Positions 43,447-52,698 of a DNA stretch of 64,000 nt are shown here, in pieces. Source of the stretch: CAVYGN01 sp964413265 (GTDB lineage: Bacteria > Spirochaetota > Brevinematia > Brevinematales > JAOACQ01); NCBI GenBank assembly GCA_964413265.1, contig CAYPRX010000119.1:17515-81514 (forward strand), written 5' to 3'. The notes beneath the pieces are model-generated. The model was not told the origin of the DNA, made no database searches, and saw only the letters and a program-made list of their open reading frames with translations. The stretch's first letter is position 1. Every line of letters begins with the position of its first letter. The position numbers and the translations under genes were made by a program.

Positions 43447-44958
43447 CTATTCTTTTGAGAAAGCTTCCAGCAGCTTTACTCTCATGGCAAGCCTTGCCGG
43501 GAGGATCACTGCGATTAATAAGAAAATAAAAAGTTCGGCTGCCGAGATTAATATTCCAAACAGGCCAACAAAGGGCCTGAAATGATCGGAAGCAAAAAAC
43601 ATCGGTGCAACTTCACCTGTAGTAATTGTGATATTCAAATGTGATAAGATGTTGACGGCGATCACTCCGAACAGGATACCCAAACCTCCAAAAGCTATGG
43701 TCAGCAAAAAGGTTTCAGCATAAAAAATGTATGCGATAAGCCCTTTTTTTGCTCCGATGGAGCGCATCATAGCGATCTCACTGGCCCTTTCTATGACTGA
43801 CATATTGAGAGTGTTCATAATCACAATTATTACAACAAAAAACATGAAAAAGACAAATACCGAAATGATATTCTTGAAGATATTTGTACCATCAAAAAGC
43901 TGGCCTGAGATTTTCTGCCATGGCACAGCCTTTGCGTCAAGACCGGCGTTTGACATGGCTGCATTCAAGCTTTTTATAGTCTGTAACTGGTCCGAACCCT
44001 TTCTGATTTTTAATGCTATGTAGTTGTAAGTGCCATTATCGGGGTCCTGAACAGCAGTTTCCGGGTTTTTCTTTTTCTTTAGCTCCTTTATTATTTCCTT
44101 ATTGTCTGAAGCTGTATTTGATTCGGCGGTCAGAGTTGAAGAGAATAAATTGTCAAGATTCGTTTCGCTCATATTGAGGATTTTTTTATTTTCCGCAGAT
44201 ACCCTTGCTGCCGAATCCTCTCCGGTGAGGTAATTCAAGCATTCTCTGAATGATTCTATATCCATTATTGAAAAATAACCCCAGTTGTAGTTGTAATCCT
44301 TAAAATGCATTATTCCCCTTACCGGCACTCTGATATCATTTCCCATTTCTTTTGAGTATCCTATAAATACCAGGTTAGTTTTTATTATAACGTCTACAGC
44401 GTTTTTGTTTAGAAAATGAACAGGATAACCTGCTGGTGAAATCCAGTAACCCGTTCTGTCAAAGACATGTTCCCGCCATCTATCTGAAAAAATTATTCCG
44501 CCATCCCTGGTGTTATTCTTAAAGCCTTCACCCTCAGTTATTATTACATTGGACCCAAAAAACTTCTGATAATCCTCAAATTTTACACCAACTAGAAGGC
44601 AGTCAACCGGATGGTCCTCTTCTATAATCGAAGACGCACCTATTGCCATAGGCATGAAAGCCGCCACGTCATCCCTTTTTTCAAGAAAGTTTCTGATATT
44701 TGTATAAGAACTTATAATTTCCATACTGGATATGTTGTCGTATAAAAGATCCTCAGCCTCCTGATTTGTCGATAAAAGGGCTATATCTCCGAGAAAAGAA
44801 AGTGCGAGATTCTGATACAGGCCTTTGTTTATACCGTTTATAACACCGTTTCCCATAGTCATGAAAAATGAGGCAATGAGAAGTATTACTCCTATTATAA
44901 GGCTTTTACCCCTGTGACGGAAAAGGTTACGCCAGGCCAGTTTAATGATAAAAAACAA
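43447..44958 (-). CDS. FtsX/MacB-type ABC permease (first of pair)
   Basis: 503 aa, same architecture as its neighbour: IKLAWRNLFRHRGKSLI and an FtsX segment ERASEIAMMRSIGAKKG, with a large external domain. Start codon is TTG: AGGAGG lies 5 nt upstream and the TTG directly follows the TGA of the upstream epimerase. No ATPase gene is adjacent. Confidence 0.82.
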   Translation of the reverse strand: MFFIIKLAWRNLFRHRGKSLIIGVILLIASFFMTMGNGVINGINKGLYQNLALSFLGDIALLSTNQEAEDLLYDNISSMEIISSYTNIRNFLEKRDDVAAFMPMAIGASSIIEEDHPVDCLLVGVKFEDYQKFFGSNVIITEGEGFKNNTRDGGIIFSDRWREHVFDRTGYWISPAGYPVHFLNKNAVDVIIKTNLVFIGYSKEMGNDIRVPVRGIMHFKDYNYNWGYFSIMDIESFRECLNYLTGEDSAARVSAENKKILNMSETNLDNLFSSTLTAESNTASDNKEIIKELKKKKNPETAVQDPDNGTYNYIALKIRKGSDQLQTIKSLNAAMSNAGLDAKAVPWQKISGQLFDGTNIFKNIISVFVFFMFFVVIIVIMNTLNMSVIERASEIAMMRSIGAKKGLIAYIFYAETFLLTIAFGGLGILFGVIAVNILSHLNITITTGEVAPMFFASDHFRPFVGLFGILISAAELFIFLLIAVILPARLAMRVKLLEAFSKE

Positions 44959-46374
44959 TCAGACCTCCTGCTCATTATATTTGAATTCCTGCACGAATTT
45001 TCCAAGTTTCGAGTAAATGAAGGCGCGGTTGTTTTTTTCAGCAGCTTCGGCAAGTTCTGTTACCATAGCAATGATTTCTTCACGGCTTAGTGGCGTGAAG
45101 TCCTCCTGTGACAGGAAAAGTTTTTCAAATGCTGAAGGCTTCAGCTTTTCCCTTGAATAACTGAGTTCCTCATGCATCTTTTCACCCCTGCGCAGGCCTG
45201 AGAATTCTATATGGAAATTGCTTTCACTGTAGCCATAGACAGATAAAAGGCTTTTCGCCAGGTCAAGAATACGAATAGGCCTTCCCATATCCATCACGAA
45301 AATCTTTCCCTGAGGTTCGGTGGCAGCCTTAATAACAAGACGGGCAGCCTCTGAAATTGACATAAAGTACCTTGTAATGTCCGGATGGGTAACAGTGATT
45401 TTTTCTCCTTTTTCAATCTGCCTGGCGAAAACAGGGATAACGCTTCCCCTTGAACCGAGTACGTTCCCGAACCTTGTCAGCCTGAAGTTTGTGACATTCT
45501 GCATTTTATTAAGAGAAAGAACGATTTTCTCTGCAGCCCTCTTGGTAGCGCCCATTACGGAAGTCGGGTTAACAGCCTTATCGGTGGATACGAAAATAAA
45601 ATCGCGCACTGCTGCCTGTATAGACGCAAGGGAAGTATAATATGTGCCTATAATGTTGGTTTTCACTGCCTCGTCCGGATAATCCTCCATAAGCGGAAGA
45701 TGTTTATGGGCAGCCGCGTGGAATATGATAGCTGGACGGTAACGTCCGAATTCATAGATGAGCTTTTCAATGTCCCTGACATCGCCTATGCAGTAATCAA
45801 AACGGCTGTCCTGGCTTATATCGACTATCAAGGAATGAATTGAATTTTCGCCATGGCCGAATGCAATAACTTTTTTTACCGGAAGTTTGAACAGATGCAT
45901 GAATATCTCCCTGCCTATCGAACCGCCTGCTCCAGTGACGAGCACGGTTTTTCCTTCATAGAAAGGAGAAATCCTATCAAGGTCAAAACCAACTTCCTCC
46001 CTGCCGAGAAGGTCAGACGGCTGAATACTCCTGATCTGAGAATAGCTTACTTTACCTTCAATAATCTCAAATATTCCAGGGACAATTTTAACTGCCGCTT
46101 CAGTGCCTGAAAGTTCAAGAAATATTTTCTGAATAACATCCTTTCCGGCGGAAGGTATTGCTATTATAACTTCATCAATGCCCTGTGATTTGATCGTATC
46201 CTTTGCGCAGGACAGCGGGCCAAATACCGGAAGCCCCATGCATGAGGTGAGCTCATTATTATCGTCCAGGAAACCGGCCACGCTGAATTTCAGAGAAATA
46301 TCCCTTTTGTTTAAAATTTCGGAAGCAACCATCTTTCCTGCGCTGCCTGCCCCGATTATAAGGACCCTTTTCAT
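44959..46374 (-). CDS. CapD/FlaA1-type nucleotide-sugar dehydratase/epimerase, soluble
   Basis: 471 aa. An N-terminal Rossmann unit (LIIGAGSAGKMVASEIL) is followed by the SDR unit: TGAGGSIGREIF, IGDVRD, FVSTDKAVNPTSVMGATKR and the C-terminal GLRRGEKMHEELS, which mark UDP-GlcNAc 4,6-dehydratases. The four N-terminal membrane helices of full CapD/WbpM proteins are missing. It probably feeds the sugar transferase three genes downstream. It overlaps mnmG by 4 nt, so it is transcribed behind a tRNA-modification gene. Confidence 0.92.
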   Translation of the reverse strand: MKRVLIIGAGSAGKMVASEILNKRDISLKFSVAGFLDDNNELTSCMGLPVFGPLSCAKDTIKSQGIDEVIIAIPSAGKDVIQKIFLELSGTEAAVKIVPGIFEIIEGKVSYSQIRSIQPSDLLGREEVGFDLDRISPFYEGKTVLVTGAGGSIGREIFMHLFKLPVKKVIAFGHGENSIHSLIVDISQDSRFDYCIGDVRDIEKLIYEFGRYRPAIIFHAAAHKHLPLMEDYPDEAVKTNIIGTYYTSLASIQAAVRDFIFVSTDKAVNPTSVMGATKRAAEKIVLSLNKMQNVTNFRLTRFGNVLGSRGSVIPVFARQIEKGEKITVTHPDITRYFMSISEAARLVIKAATEPQGKIFVMDMGRPIRILDLAKSLLSVYGYSESNFHIEFSGLRRGEKMHEELSYSREKLKPSAFEKLFLSQEDFTPLSREEIIAMVTELAEAAEKNNRAFIYSKLGKFVQEFKYNEQEV

Positions 46375-48254
46375 AAAAAATGCCTTCCTTTCATATAGAT
46401 CATCAGTGTCTGGAGGGCGGCCGGGGTTACACCGGAAATGCGGGAAGCCTGCCCAAGACTTGCAGGCCTTATACGGGAAAGTTTTTCAGTTTCTTCTTTT
46501 TTTAGGCTGCCCACGCTCTTATAATCAAAATCATCTGGTATTTTTATCTTTTCCATATCTTCAAACTTCATAACCATCTGCCTTTCATCGCGCATGTACC
46601 CCTCGTACTTTATTTCAATCTCAACCTGTTCAATTTCTTCAGGAGAAAGCCCCTTAACAGAGGTGTAGAAGGGAGCCAGTTTATCGTAGCTTATCTCCGG
46701 CCGGCGAAGAATTTCGGCCAGGGATACAGGTTTTGCGATCGGAGAACTGCCTGCTTTTTTAAGGATTTTCAGTATTTTTTCCGATGGCTGGATCCTTACA
46801 GACATAAGCCTTCCGATCTCTTCATTGATATTTTTTTCTTTGCTTTCAACGCGTCTGTAAAATATACCGGGAAGGAGTCCAAGTTCGTAACCCTTCTTTG
46901 AAAGCCTCCTGTCTGCGTTGTCTTCTCTCAATAAAAGTCTGTATTCCACCCTTGATGTAAACATCCTGTATGGCTCATTTGTACCCTTTGTTGTAAGATC
47001 GTCAAGTAAAACCCCTATGTATCCTTCTGACCTGTTTAATATGAAATCAGGCTTTCCCGCTGCCCTGACAGCAGCGTTAATGCCGGCTATAAGTCCCTGG
47101 GCTCCGGCTTCCTCGTAACCCGTGGTTCCGTTGATCTGTCCGGCAAGATAGAGATTTTTCAGGAGTTTTGTCTCCAGGGTTGGTTTGAGTTCAGTGGGAT
47201 CAACATAATCGTGCTCTACCGCATATGCAGGACGCATCATTACAGCCTTCTCCAGGCCGGGAATACTATGGATAATATCAAGCTGGATATCGATCGGAAA
47301 GCCGTTTGATAGGCCGTTAGGGTAATACTCGCTGGTATTCCTGCCCTCGGGTTCAATAAATATATGGTGTCCAGTCCGGTCGGGGAATTTCATTACCTTG
47401 TCCTCTACTGAGGGGCAATAGCGTACGCCTGTAGCTTTTATCCTGCCTGAATACATAGGGGCAAGTTTTATATTATCGCGGATTATTTTATGGGTCTGTT
47501 CGGTTGTATGGGTAATGTAGCAGGAAAGCTGTTCCCCGTTTATAAATTCGTCTGTTTTATCAGTCCAGAAGGAAAAGGGCTTAATGGGTGCATCACCCTT
47601 CTGTTCTTCCATTCTGCCGAAATCTATTGTTCTGCCATCAAGGCGGGCTGGAGTGCCTGTTTTAAAGCGTCCCATCCTGAAGCCATATTCTCTTAGTTTT
47701 ATTGAAATAGGGACAGCCGGGCTCTCTCCAAGTCTGCCGGCCGGAAAACTCCTCAAGCCGATATGAATCATTCCGTTTAAAAATGTTCCCGGCGTTAAGA
47801 TAACTGTATCGGAGTTATAGCTTATTCCGAGAGCGGTAATGACGCCGGAAACGCTTTTACCACTTACTAAAATATCATCGACCATGTCCTGCCTGAGTTC
47901 CAGGTTCTTCTCTTTAAGGACAGTTTTCTGCATATAGGATCTGTAGAGGGGTTTGTCGCACTGGACTCTTGTTGATCTGACCGCAGGACCTTTTCTCATA
48001 TTCAGAGTCCTGAATTGAAGGAGGGTGGTATCTGCTGCGCGGCCCATCTCACCTCCGAGAGCATCCAGCTCTTTAACAAGCTGTCCCTTGCCTATGCCGC
48101 CGATAGATGGATTGCATGGCATCTGGCCGATCAGATCTATATTGGGGGTGATGAGGAGAGTTCTGGCACCCATGCGGGCAGCAGCCAGAGAAGCCTCTAT
48201 GCCGGCATGGCCGCCCCCGGCAACAATTACATCGAATTTTACCGGATAAACCAA
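46371..48254 (-). CDS. mnmG: tRNA uridine 5-carboxymethylaminomethyl enzyme MnmG
   Basis: 627 aa. FAD-binding VAGGGHAGIEASLAAARMG near the N-terminus, NPSIGGIGKGQLVKELDALGG and SRVEYRLLLREDNAD, all conserved in MnmG (GidA). With MnmE it modifies U34 of tRNA. Start codon TTG at 48254, 6 nt after GGAGG; no nearby ATG fits. It overlaps the epimerase gene downstream by 4 nt. Confidence 0.97.
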   Translation of the reverse strand: MVYPVKFDVIVAGGGHAGIEASLAAARMGARTLLITPNIDLIGQMPCNPSIGGIGKGQLVKELDALGGEMGRAADTTLLQFRTLNMRKGPAVRSTRVQCDKPLYRSYMQKTVLKEKNLELRQDMVDDILVSGKSVSGVITALGISYNSDTVILTPGTFLNGMIHIGLRSFPAGRLGESPAVPISIKLREYGFRMGRFKTGTPARLDGRTIDFGRMEEQKGDAPIKPFSFWTDKTDEFINGEQLSCYITHTTEQTHKIIRDNIKLAPMYSGRIKATGVRYCPSVEDKVMKFPDRTGHHIFIEPEGRNTSEYYPNGLSNGFPIDIQLDIIHSIPGLEKAVMMRPAYAVEHDYVDPTELKPTLETKLLKNLYLAGQINGTTGYEEAGAQGLIAGINAAVRAAGKPDFILNRSEGYIGVLLDDLTTKGTNEPYRMFTSRVEYRLLLREDNADRRLSKKGYELGLLPGIFYRRVESKEKNINEEIGRLMSVRIQPSEKILKILKKAGSSPIAKPVSLAEILRRPEISYDKLAPFYTSVKGLSPEEIEQVEIEIKYEGYMRDERQMVMKFEDMEKIKIPDDFDYKSVGSLKKEETEKLSRIRPASLGQASRISGVTPAALQTLMIYMKGRHFL

Positions 48255-48284
48255 GAGAATCCTCCAATATCAGGGTTATTCTAT

Positions 48285-48293
48285 ATTATAACA
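48285..48293 (-). promoter_or_regulatory. Extended -10 promoter of mnmG
   Basis: Minus strand TGTTATAAT: TG one base before TATAAT (48290-48285), 30 nt before the start codon; the -35 is weak. It probably also serves the downstream sugar genes. Confidence 0.6.
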
Positions 48294-48436
48294 TAAAAGG
48301 TCTATTTTGTATGCTTAATGATTATTTTGCCGAAAAGGTGAAAAAATAATAAAATATTCAAGTAGAAAATACAGATACGCTCATGGCTTTCCCGCATGTC
48401 GGCAACTGCAGCTTTTCAAATAAAAAGGAGGTGGAT

Positions 48437-49399
48437 ATGAAAGCAATAGTTGTCCATGAATTCGGCGGACCTGAGGTATTGAAATACGAGGAAACAGCAT
48501 TGCCGGAGGTATCAGAGGGTCAGGTGCTGGTTAAGATCGGAGCCGCAGGCGTGAACCCCTCCGATACATATAACAGGGCCGGAAATAGTGCCGTCAAACC
48601 CCAATTGCCGTTTACGCCCGGTACAGATGGCGCCGGAGTGATTGAAAGGGTCGGGATCGGGGTCTCAAAATTCAAGGCAGGCGACAGGGTTTACCTTGCA
48701 CGTTCTATCTCAGGAACCTACGCTGAATATACACTAGCCCTTGAAAATCAGGTGCATCATTTGCCTGAAAATGTGACATTTTCGCAGGGGGCCGGTGTTT
48801 TTGTCCCCTATGGTACCGCCTTTCATGCATTAAAGCATGTCGCTAAGGCTCAAAGGGATGAAAAGGTTTTAATTCATGGAGCAAGCGGAGGTGTTGGAAC
48901 AGCTGCCCTCCAGATAGCATCTTTCATGGGTTTAAAAATTTTTGGTACAGCGGGAACCTCAAAGGGTATGGAGCTTGTAAAAAGGGAAGGAGCGCAGCAG
49001 GTTTTCGATCATACTAAAGAAAGATATCTTGATGATATTATAAATGCATCCGGAGGAGAAGGTGTTGACATAATCCTTGAAATGCTTGCTAATGTGAATC
49101 TCGGTAAGGACCTGAAACTTCTGGCTATGAATGGAAGAATCATAGTAATTGGCAGCAGGGGCGATGTTATGATCACCCCTCGTGATCTGATGGCAAAAAG
49201 AGGAAAGATTATGGGGATAATGCTCTGGAATATAACTCAGAATGAGTCATATGAAATTCATGAGTTCGTCAGGGCCGGACTTCGCAACGGCAGCCTGAGG
49301 CCGATAGTAAGAAGCGAAATACCTCTCTCCGAAGCAGTTCGTTCGCATGAAGAAGTAATGTCTCCCGGGTCATATGGAAAGATAGTTCTAATACCATAA
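48437..49399 (+). CDS. NADPH:quinone reductase-like zinc-independent MDR protein
   Basis: 320 aa from the ATG behind AAAGGAGGTG; an upstream Met at 48383 is less likely. N-terminal GroES-like domain (GGPEVLKYEE; AAGVNPSDTYNRAG), PFTPGTDGAGVIE and Rossmann domain HGASGGVGTAALQIA. No zinc-binding Cys/His cluster is seen, as in quinone oxidoreductases. Possible reduction of quinones or enones; the substrate is unknown. Confidence 0.9.
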   Translation: MKAIVVHEFGGPEVLKYEETALPEVSEGQVLVKIGAAGVNPSDTYNRAGNSAVKPQLPFTPGTDGAGVIERVGIGVSKFKAGDRVYLARSISGTYAEYTLALENQVHHLPENVTFSQGAGVFVPYGTAFHALKHVAKAQRDEKVLIHGASGGVGTAALQIASFMGLKIFGTAGTSKGMELVKREGAQQVFDHTKERYLDDIINASGGEGVDIILEMLANVNLGKDLKLLAMNGRIIVIGSRGDVMITPRDLMAKRGKIMGIMLWNITQNESYEIHEFVRAGLRNGSLRPIVRSEIPLSEAVRSHEEVMSPGSYGKIVLIP

Positions 49400-49510
49400 G
49401 ATAAGATTCTATGCTCTGTTTTTCTGTGCCGGATTTTTTAATTTTATTAATAATAGAAAATGCAGGCAAAGGGATTTATAATATTGCTGATGATATCGGG
49501 GAGGATTTAT

Positions 49511-51184
49511 ATGCGCAGTGATCTGACCAAGAAGGGATTTCAAAGGGCACCAAACAGGTCTCTATTCAGAGCTATGGGTTTCGATGACTGGGAGACAAAA
49601 AGGCCGATAATCGGGGTCGCAAATTCTTTTAATGAATGTATTCCGGGACATATCAATTTAAATAAACTGGCTGACTCAGTAAAACGCGGCATATATGCAG
49701 CGGGGGGAATGCCAATGGAGTTCAATACCATAGGTATTTGTGACGGCATAGCCATGGGACATATTGGCATGAAATATTCCCTTCCATCCCGGGAATTGAT
49801 CGCAGATTCTGTGGAGTGCATGGCCCAGGCCTACCAGTTTGACGGCCTTGTCCTCATTTCCTCCTGTGATAAAATAATACCGGGAATGATGATAGCTGCC
49901 ATGAGACTCAATATTCCTTCTATTTTCCTTACCGGAGGCCCTATGCTTCCGGGTAATGTCGGTAAAAAAGATGAAATGGATCTCAATGATGTTTTCATAG
50001 GCGTCGGAAAGAAGGCGATAAATTCGATTTCTGATGAAGAACTTTACCGCCTTGAATGTGAAGCATGTCCGGGTGAAGGATCATGCGCCGGTATGTTTAC
50101 GGCCAATACAATGTCGAACCTCAGTGAGGCGCTCGGTATAGGCCTGTTTTTAAACGGTTCCATTCCAGCAGTTTTTTCGGAGAGGCAGATGCTTGCAAAA
50201 AAAGCCGGCTTTAAAATCGTGGAACTTGTTGAAAAAGATATCAAGCCCCGTGATATTATGACGCGGAAAGCCTTTGAGAATGCCATAACACTTGATATGG
50301 CGCTTGGCGGTTCTACTAATACTGCGCTTCATCTTCCTGCCATCGCATATTACGGTGATGTCAAACTCGAGCTGAAAGACTTTTCAGAATTCTCGATGAA
50401 GGTTCCTCATCTTACGAACATGGTCCCTGCGGGTCCCTACAGGATCCTCGATCTTTATTATGCCGGCGGGGTACCTGCTGTACTTTCAGAGCTGGCCAAA
50501 AAGAAAATGCTGCACCTTGACGCTATGACGGTATCGGGAAAATCACTTGGCGATACCCTTAAAGAATGTAAATCAGCTGTAAAAGATTATGATGTTATAC
50601 ATTCCGTCGCTAATCCTGTTCATGAGGCAGGCGGTCTTGCAGTTTTAACAGGGAACCTTGCGCCGGACGGAGCAATAGTCAAACAGGCCGCAGTTGCTCC
50701 TGAAATGATGAAGCATAGCGGTCCGGCGAGGGTATTTGATGGTGAAGAAGAGTGTACCAAAGCAATATTTGCCAATAAAATAAAAAAGGGCGATGTTATA
50801 GTGATAAGATATGAAGGCCCCAAGGGCGGGCCTGGAATGAGGGAAATGCTTTCACCTACTTCTTCAATAGCAGGAATGGGGCTTGACAAAGATGTGGCAC
50901 TGATCACTGACGGTCGGTTCAGCGGAGCCACGAAGGGCGCCTCGATAGGCCATATATCCCCTGAAGCAGCAGCAGGCGGACTTATCGGACTGGTGGAAGA
51001 GGGCGATATAATAGAGATCGATATTCCGGCAAAGGCTGTAAAACTGAAGGTTTCCGATTCTGTTATAGAAGGAAGGAGGAAAAAATGGTCTCCCCATCCC
51101 CCGAAGATCCTGACCGGTTACCTTGCGAGATATTCAAGGATGGTAACTTCCGCCAGCAGGGGTGCAGTTTATGATTCGAAATAG
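49511..51184 (+). CDS. ilvD: Dihydroxy-acid dehydratase
   Basis: 557 aa from the ATG after GGGGAGG; a longer frame starts at 49460. Iron-sulfur dehydratase of valine/isoleucine synthesis. Conserved Cys are in SSCDKIIPGM and CEACPGEGSCAGMFTANTM, and DGRFSGATKGASIGH is near the C-terminus. Alone here, without other ilv genes. Its stop is 45 nt from the opposing hisS. Confidence 0.96.
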   Translation: MRSDLTKKGFQRAPNRSLFRAMGFDDWETKRPIIGVANSFNECIPGHINLNKLADSVKRGIYAAGGMPMEFNTIGICDGIAMGHIGMKYSLPSRELIADSVECMAQAYQFDGLVLISSCDKIIPGMMIAAMRLNIPSIFLTGGPMLPGNVGKKDEMDLNDVFIGVGKKAINSISDEELYRLECEACPGEGSCAGMFTANTMSNLSEALGIGLFLNGSIPAVFSERQMLAKKAGFKIVELVEKDIKPRDIMTRKAFENAITLDMALGGSTNTALHLPAIAYYGDVKLELKDFSEFSMKVPHLTNMVPAGPYRILDLYYAGGVPAVLSELAKKKMLHLDAMTVSGKSLGDTLKECKSAVKDYDVIHSVANPVHEAGGLAVLTGNLAPDGAIVKQAAVAPEMMKHSGPARVFDGEEECTKAIFANKIKKGDVIVIRYEGPKGGPGMREMLSPTSSIAGMGLDKDVALITDGRFSGATKGASIGHISPEAAAGGLIGLVEEGDIIEIDIPAKAVKLKVSDSVIEGRRKKWSPHPPKILTGYLARYSRMVTSASRGAVYDSK

Positions 51185-51229
51185 CTTAAGGGAGCCATGC
51201 GCACGTTTTCAATGAAGACAGTTCCCAGT

Positions 51230-52513
51230 TTATTTTTCATGAATAATCCCTGAATGTTTTTCCAGATCCCCGATCAAATTTTTAATGCTGCCGGATGACT
51301 GCTCGCCTGTTGAAAGATCTCTAAGCGTGAAGTTTCCGCTGGATACCTCTTCAGAGCCTACGAACAGTGCGTACCTGGCCTTCATCGAATCAGCGGATTT
51401 AAGGTGTTTTTTCAGCGATGAATACCTGTATTCAGCTACTGACGGCAGACCCCTGGCTCGTAGTTCAGCAATTATTTTTACAGCAAACTTACGGTTCTCC
51501 TCTCCGATAAAAGCTATATAGATCATTGGAGGCTTATAATAATCCATTTTCGGTTTTCCCGTAGCTTCGAGGACGGCCGCAAGCCGTTCCATGCCGAATG
51601 CGAAACCCGCCGCAGGAGTTTCGGGGCCGCCAAGTTCCTTTACCAGGTAATCATATCTGCCGCCGGCAGAAATGGTATTCTGTGCTCCAAGTATCGGCGA
51701 TTTAATTTCAAAAACAGTCCGATTGTAATAATCGAGGCCCCGCACAAGCCTTTCATCGAGCTTGTAATTTATACCGGCTGTTTTGAGCCCCGATATGACA
51801 TCATTAAAGTGTGAGGAGCATTCTGAGCAGAGATAATCAAGGGCTGACGGTGCCCCGGATATGAGTCCTGCGCAATCCTCTTCCTTGCAGTCCAGTATGC
51901 GCAGTACGTTTTTTTCATAGCGTTCCTGGCAATTTTTGCACATCCCGGATATTCTATGACTGAAATAATCTTTAAGGGCATTGAGATAAACAGGTCTGCA
52001 GGTCCTGCATCCAATCGAATTAAGATAAATTGAAATATCAACTATGCCGAGGGAACTGAAAAAGTCGTTATTCATACATATCAGTTCAACATCGGCTTCA
52101 GGTCTGCCGTCGCCTATGTATTCAGCCCCATACTGGACAAACTGCCTGTATCTTCCGGCCTGAGGGTTCTCTGCCCTGAACATGGGTCCGCTATAATACA
52201 TCCTGGCCGAGTAACCCTGCATCGAAAGCCCGTTTTCAATATAGAGTCTTACTGCGCAGGCAGTTCCCTCCGGCCTGAGCGCTATGGTTCGTTTACCCCT
52301 GTCCTTGAAAACATACATTTCTTTATTGACTACAATATCAGATGAATCGCCCGCCACTCTCGTGAAAAGATCAGCATATTCGATTATGGGAAATTCTATG
52401 TTTTTATACCCATAAATATTGAGGATCTTTTCCACAGTGTTCTTAATATAAGAGTAAAAATCTGACTCAAGCGGTACTATATCGTAGGTTCCTTTTAGTT
52501 TTGAATAATTCAT
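51230..52513 (-). CDS. hisS: Histidyl-tRNA synthetase
   Basis: 427 aa. Class II motifs: MYVFKDRGKRTIALRPEGT (motif 2), FRAENPQAGRYRQFVQYGAE and the HisRS signature LVRGLDYYNRTVFE; a C-terminal anticodon-binding domain follows. A Cys-rich stretch around residues 165-230 (SIGCRTC...MCKNCQ...CKEEDC...CSECSSH) is common in some bacterial forms and may bind zinc. Confidence 0.97.
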   Translation of the reverse strand: MNYSKLKGTYDIVPLESDFYSYIKNTVEKILNIYGYKNIEFPIIEYADLFTRVAGDSSDIVVNKEMYVFKDRGKRTIALRPEGTACAVRLYIENGLSMQGYSARMYYSGPMFRAENPQAGRYRQFVQYGAEYIGDGRPEADVELICMNNDFFSSLGIVDISIYLNSIGCRTCRPVYLNALKDYFSHRISGMCKNCQERYEKNVLRILDCKEEDCAGLISGAPSALDYLCSECSSHFNDVISGLKTAGINYKLDERLVRGLDYYNRTVFEIKSPILGAQNTISAGGRYDYLVKELGGPETPAAGFAFGMERLAAVLEATGKPKMDYYKPPMIYIAFIGEENRKFAVKIIAELRARGLPSVAEYRYSSLKKHLKSADSMKARYALFVGSEEVSSGNFTLRDLSTGEQSSGSIKNLIGDLEKHSGIIHEK

Positions 52514-52559
52514 AATGATTTCTCCTGCTTAATAATGAAGCATATTATTAATGAGAGAT

Positions 52560-52587
52560 ATTATAACTAAAATAATTCAATTTACAA
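52560..52587 (-). promoter_or_regulatory. hisS promoter
   Basis: Minus strand TTGTAA (52587-52582), 16 nt, TATAAT (52565-52560), 46 nt before the hisS start. No T-box was recognised in the short leader. Confidence 0.6.
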
Positions 52588-52634
52588 AATTTTTTGTTCC
52601 GGTTTCGGAATTAAAGCCCGGACGCTATAATTTG

Positions 52635-52663
52635 TTGAATTTTTTAACATAATTTTTTATAAT
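52635..52663 (+). promoter_or_regulatory. aroF-tyrA promoter
   Basis: TTGAAT (52635-52640), 17 nt, TATAAT (52658-52663), 36 nt before the chosen aroF ATG. Divergent from the hisS promoter 50 nt away. Confidence 0.65.
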
Positions 52664-52698
52664 TACAACTACCTCGAAGGTAAAGGGTGGGGACACAT

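Noticed and set aside
49400..49510. Riboswitch or T-box before ilvD
   Set aside because: The stretch is short and A+T-rich with no T-box sequence or terminator hairpin.
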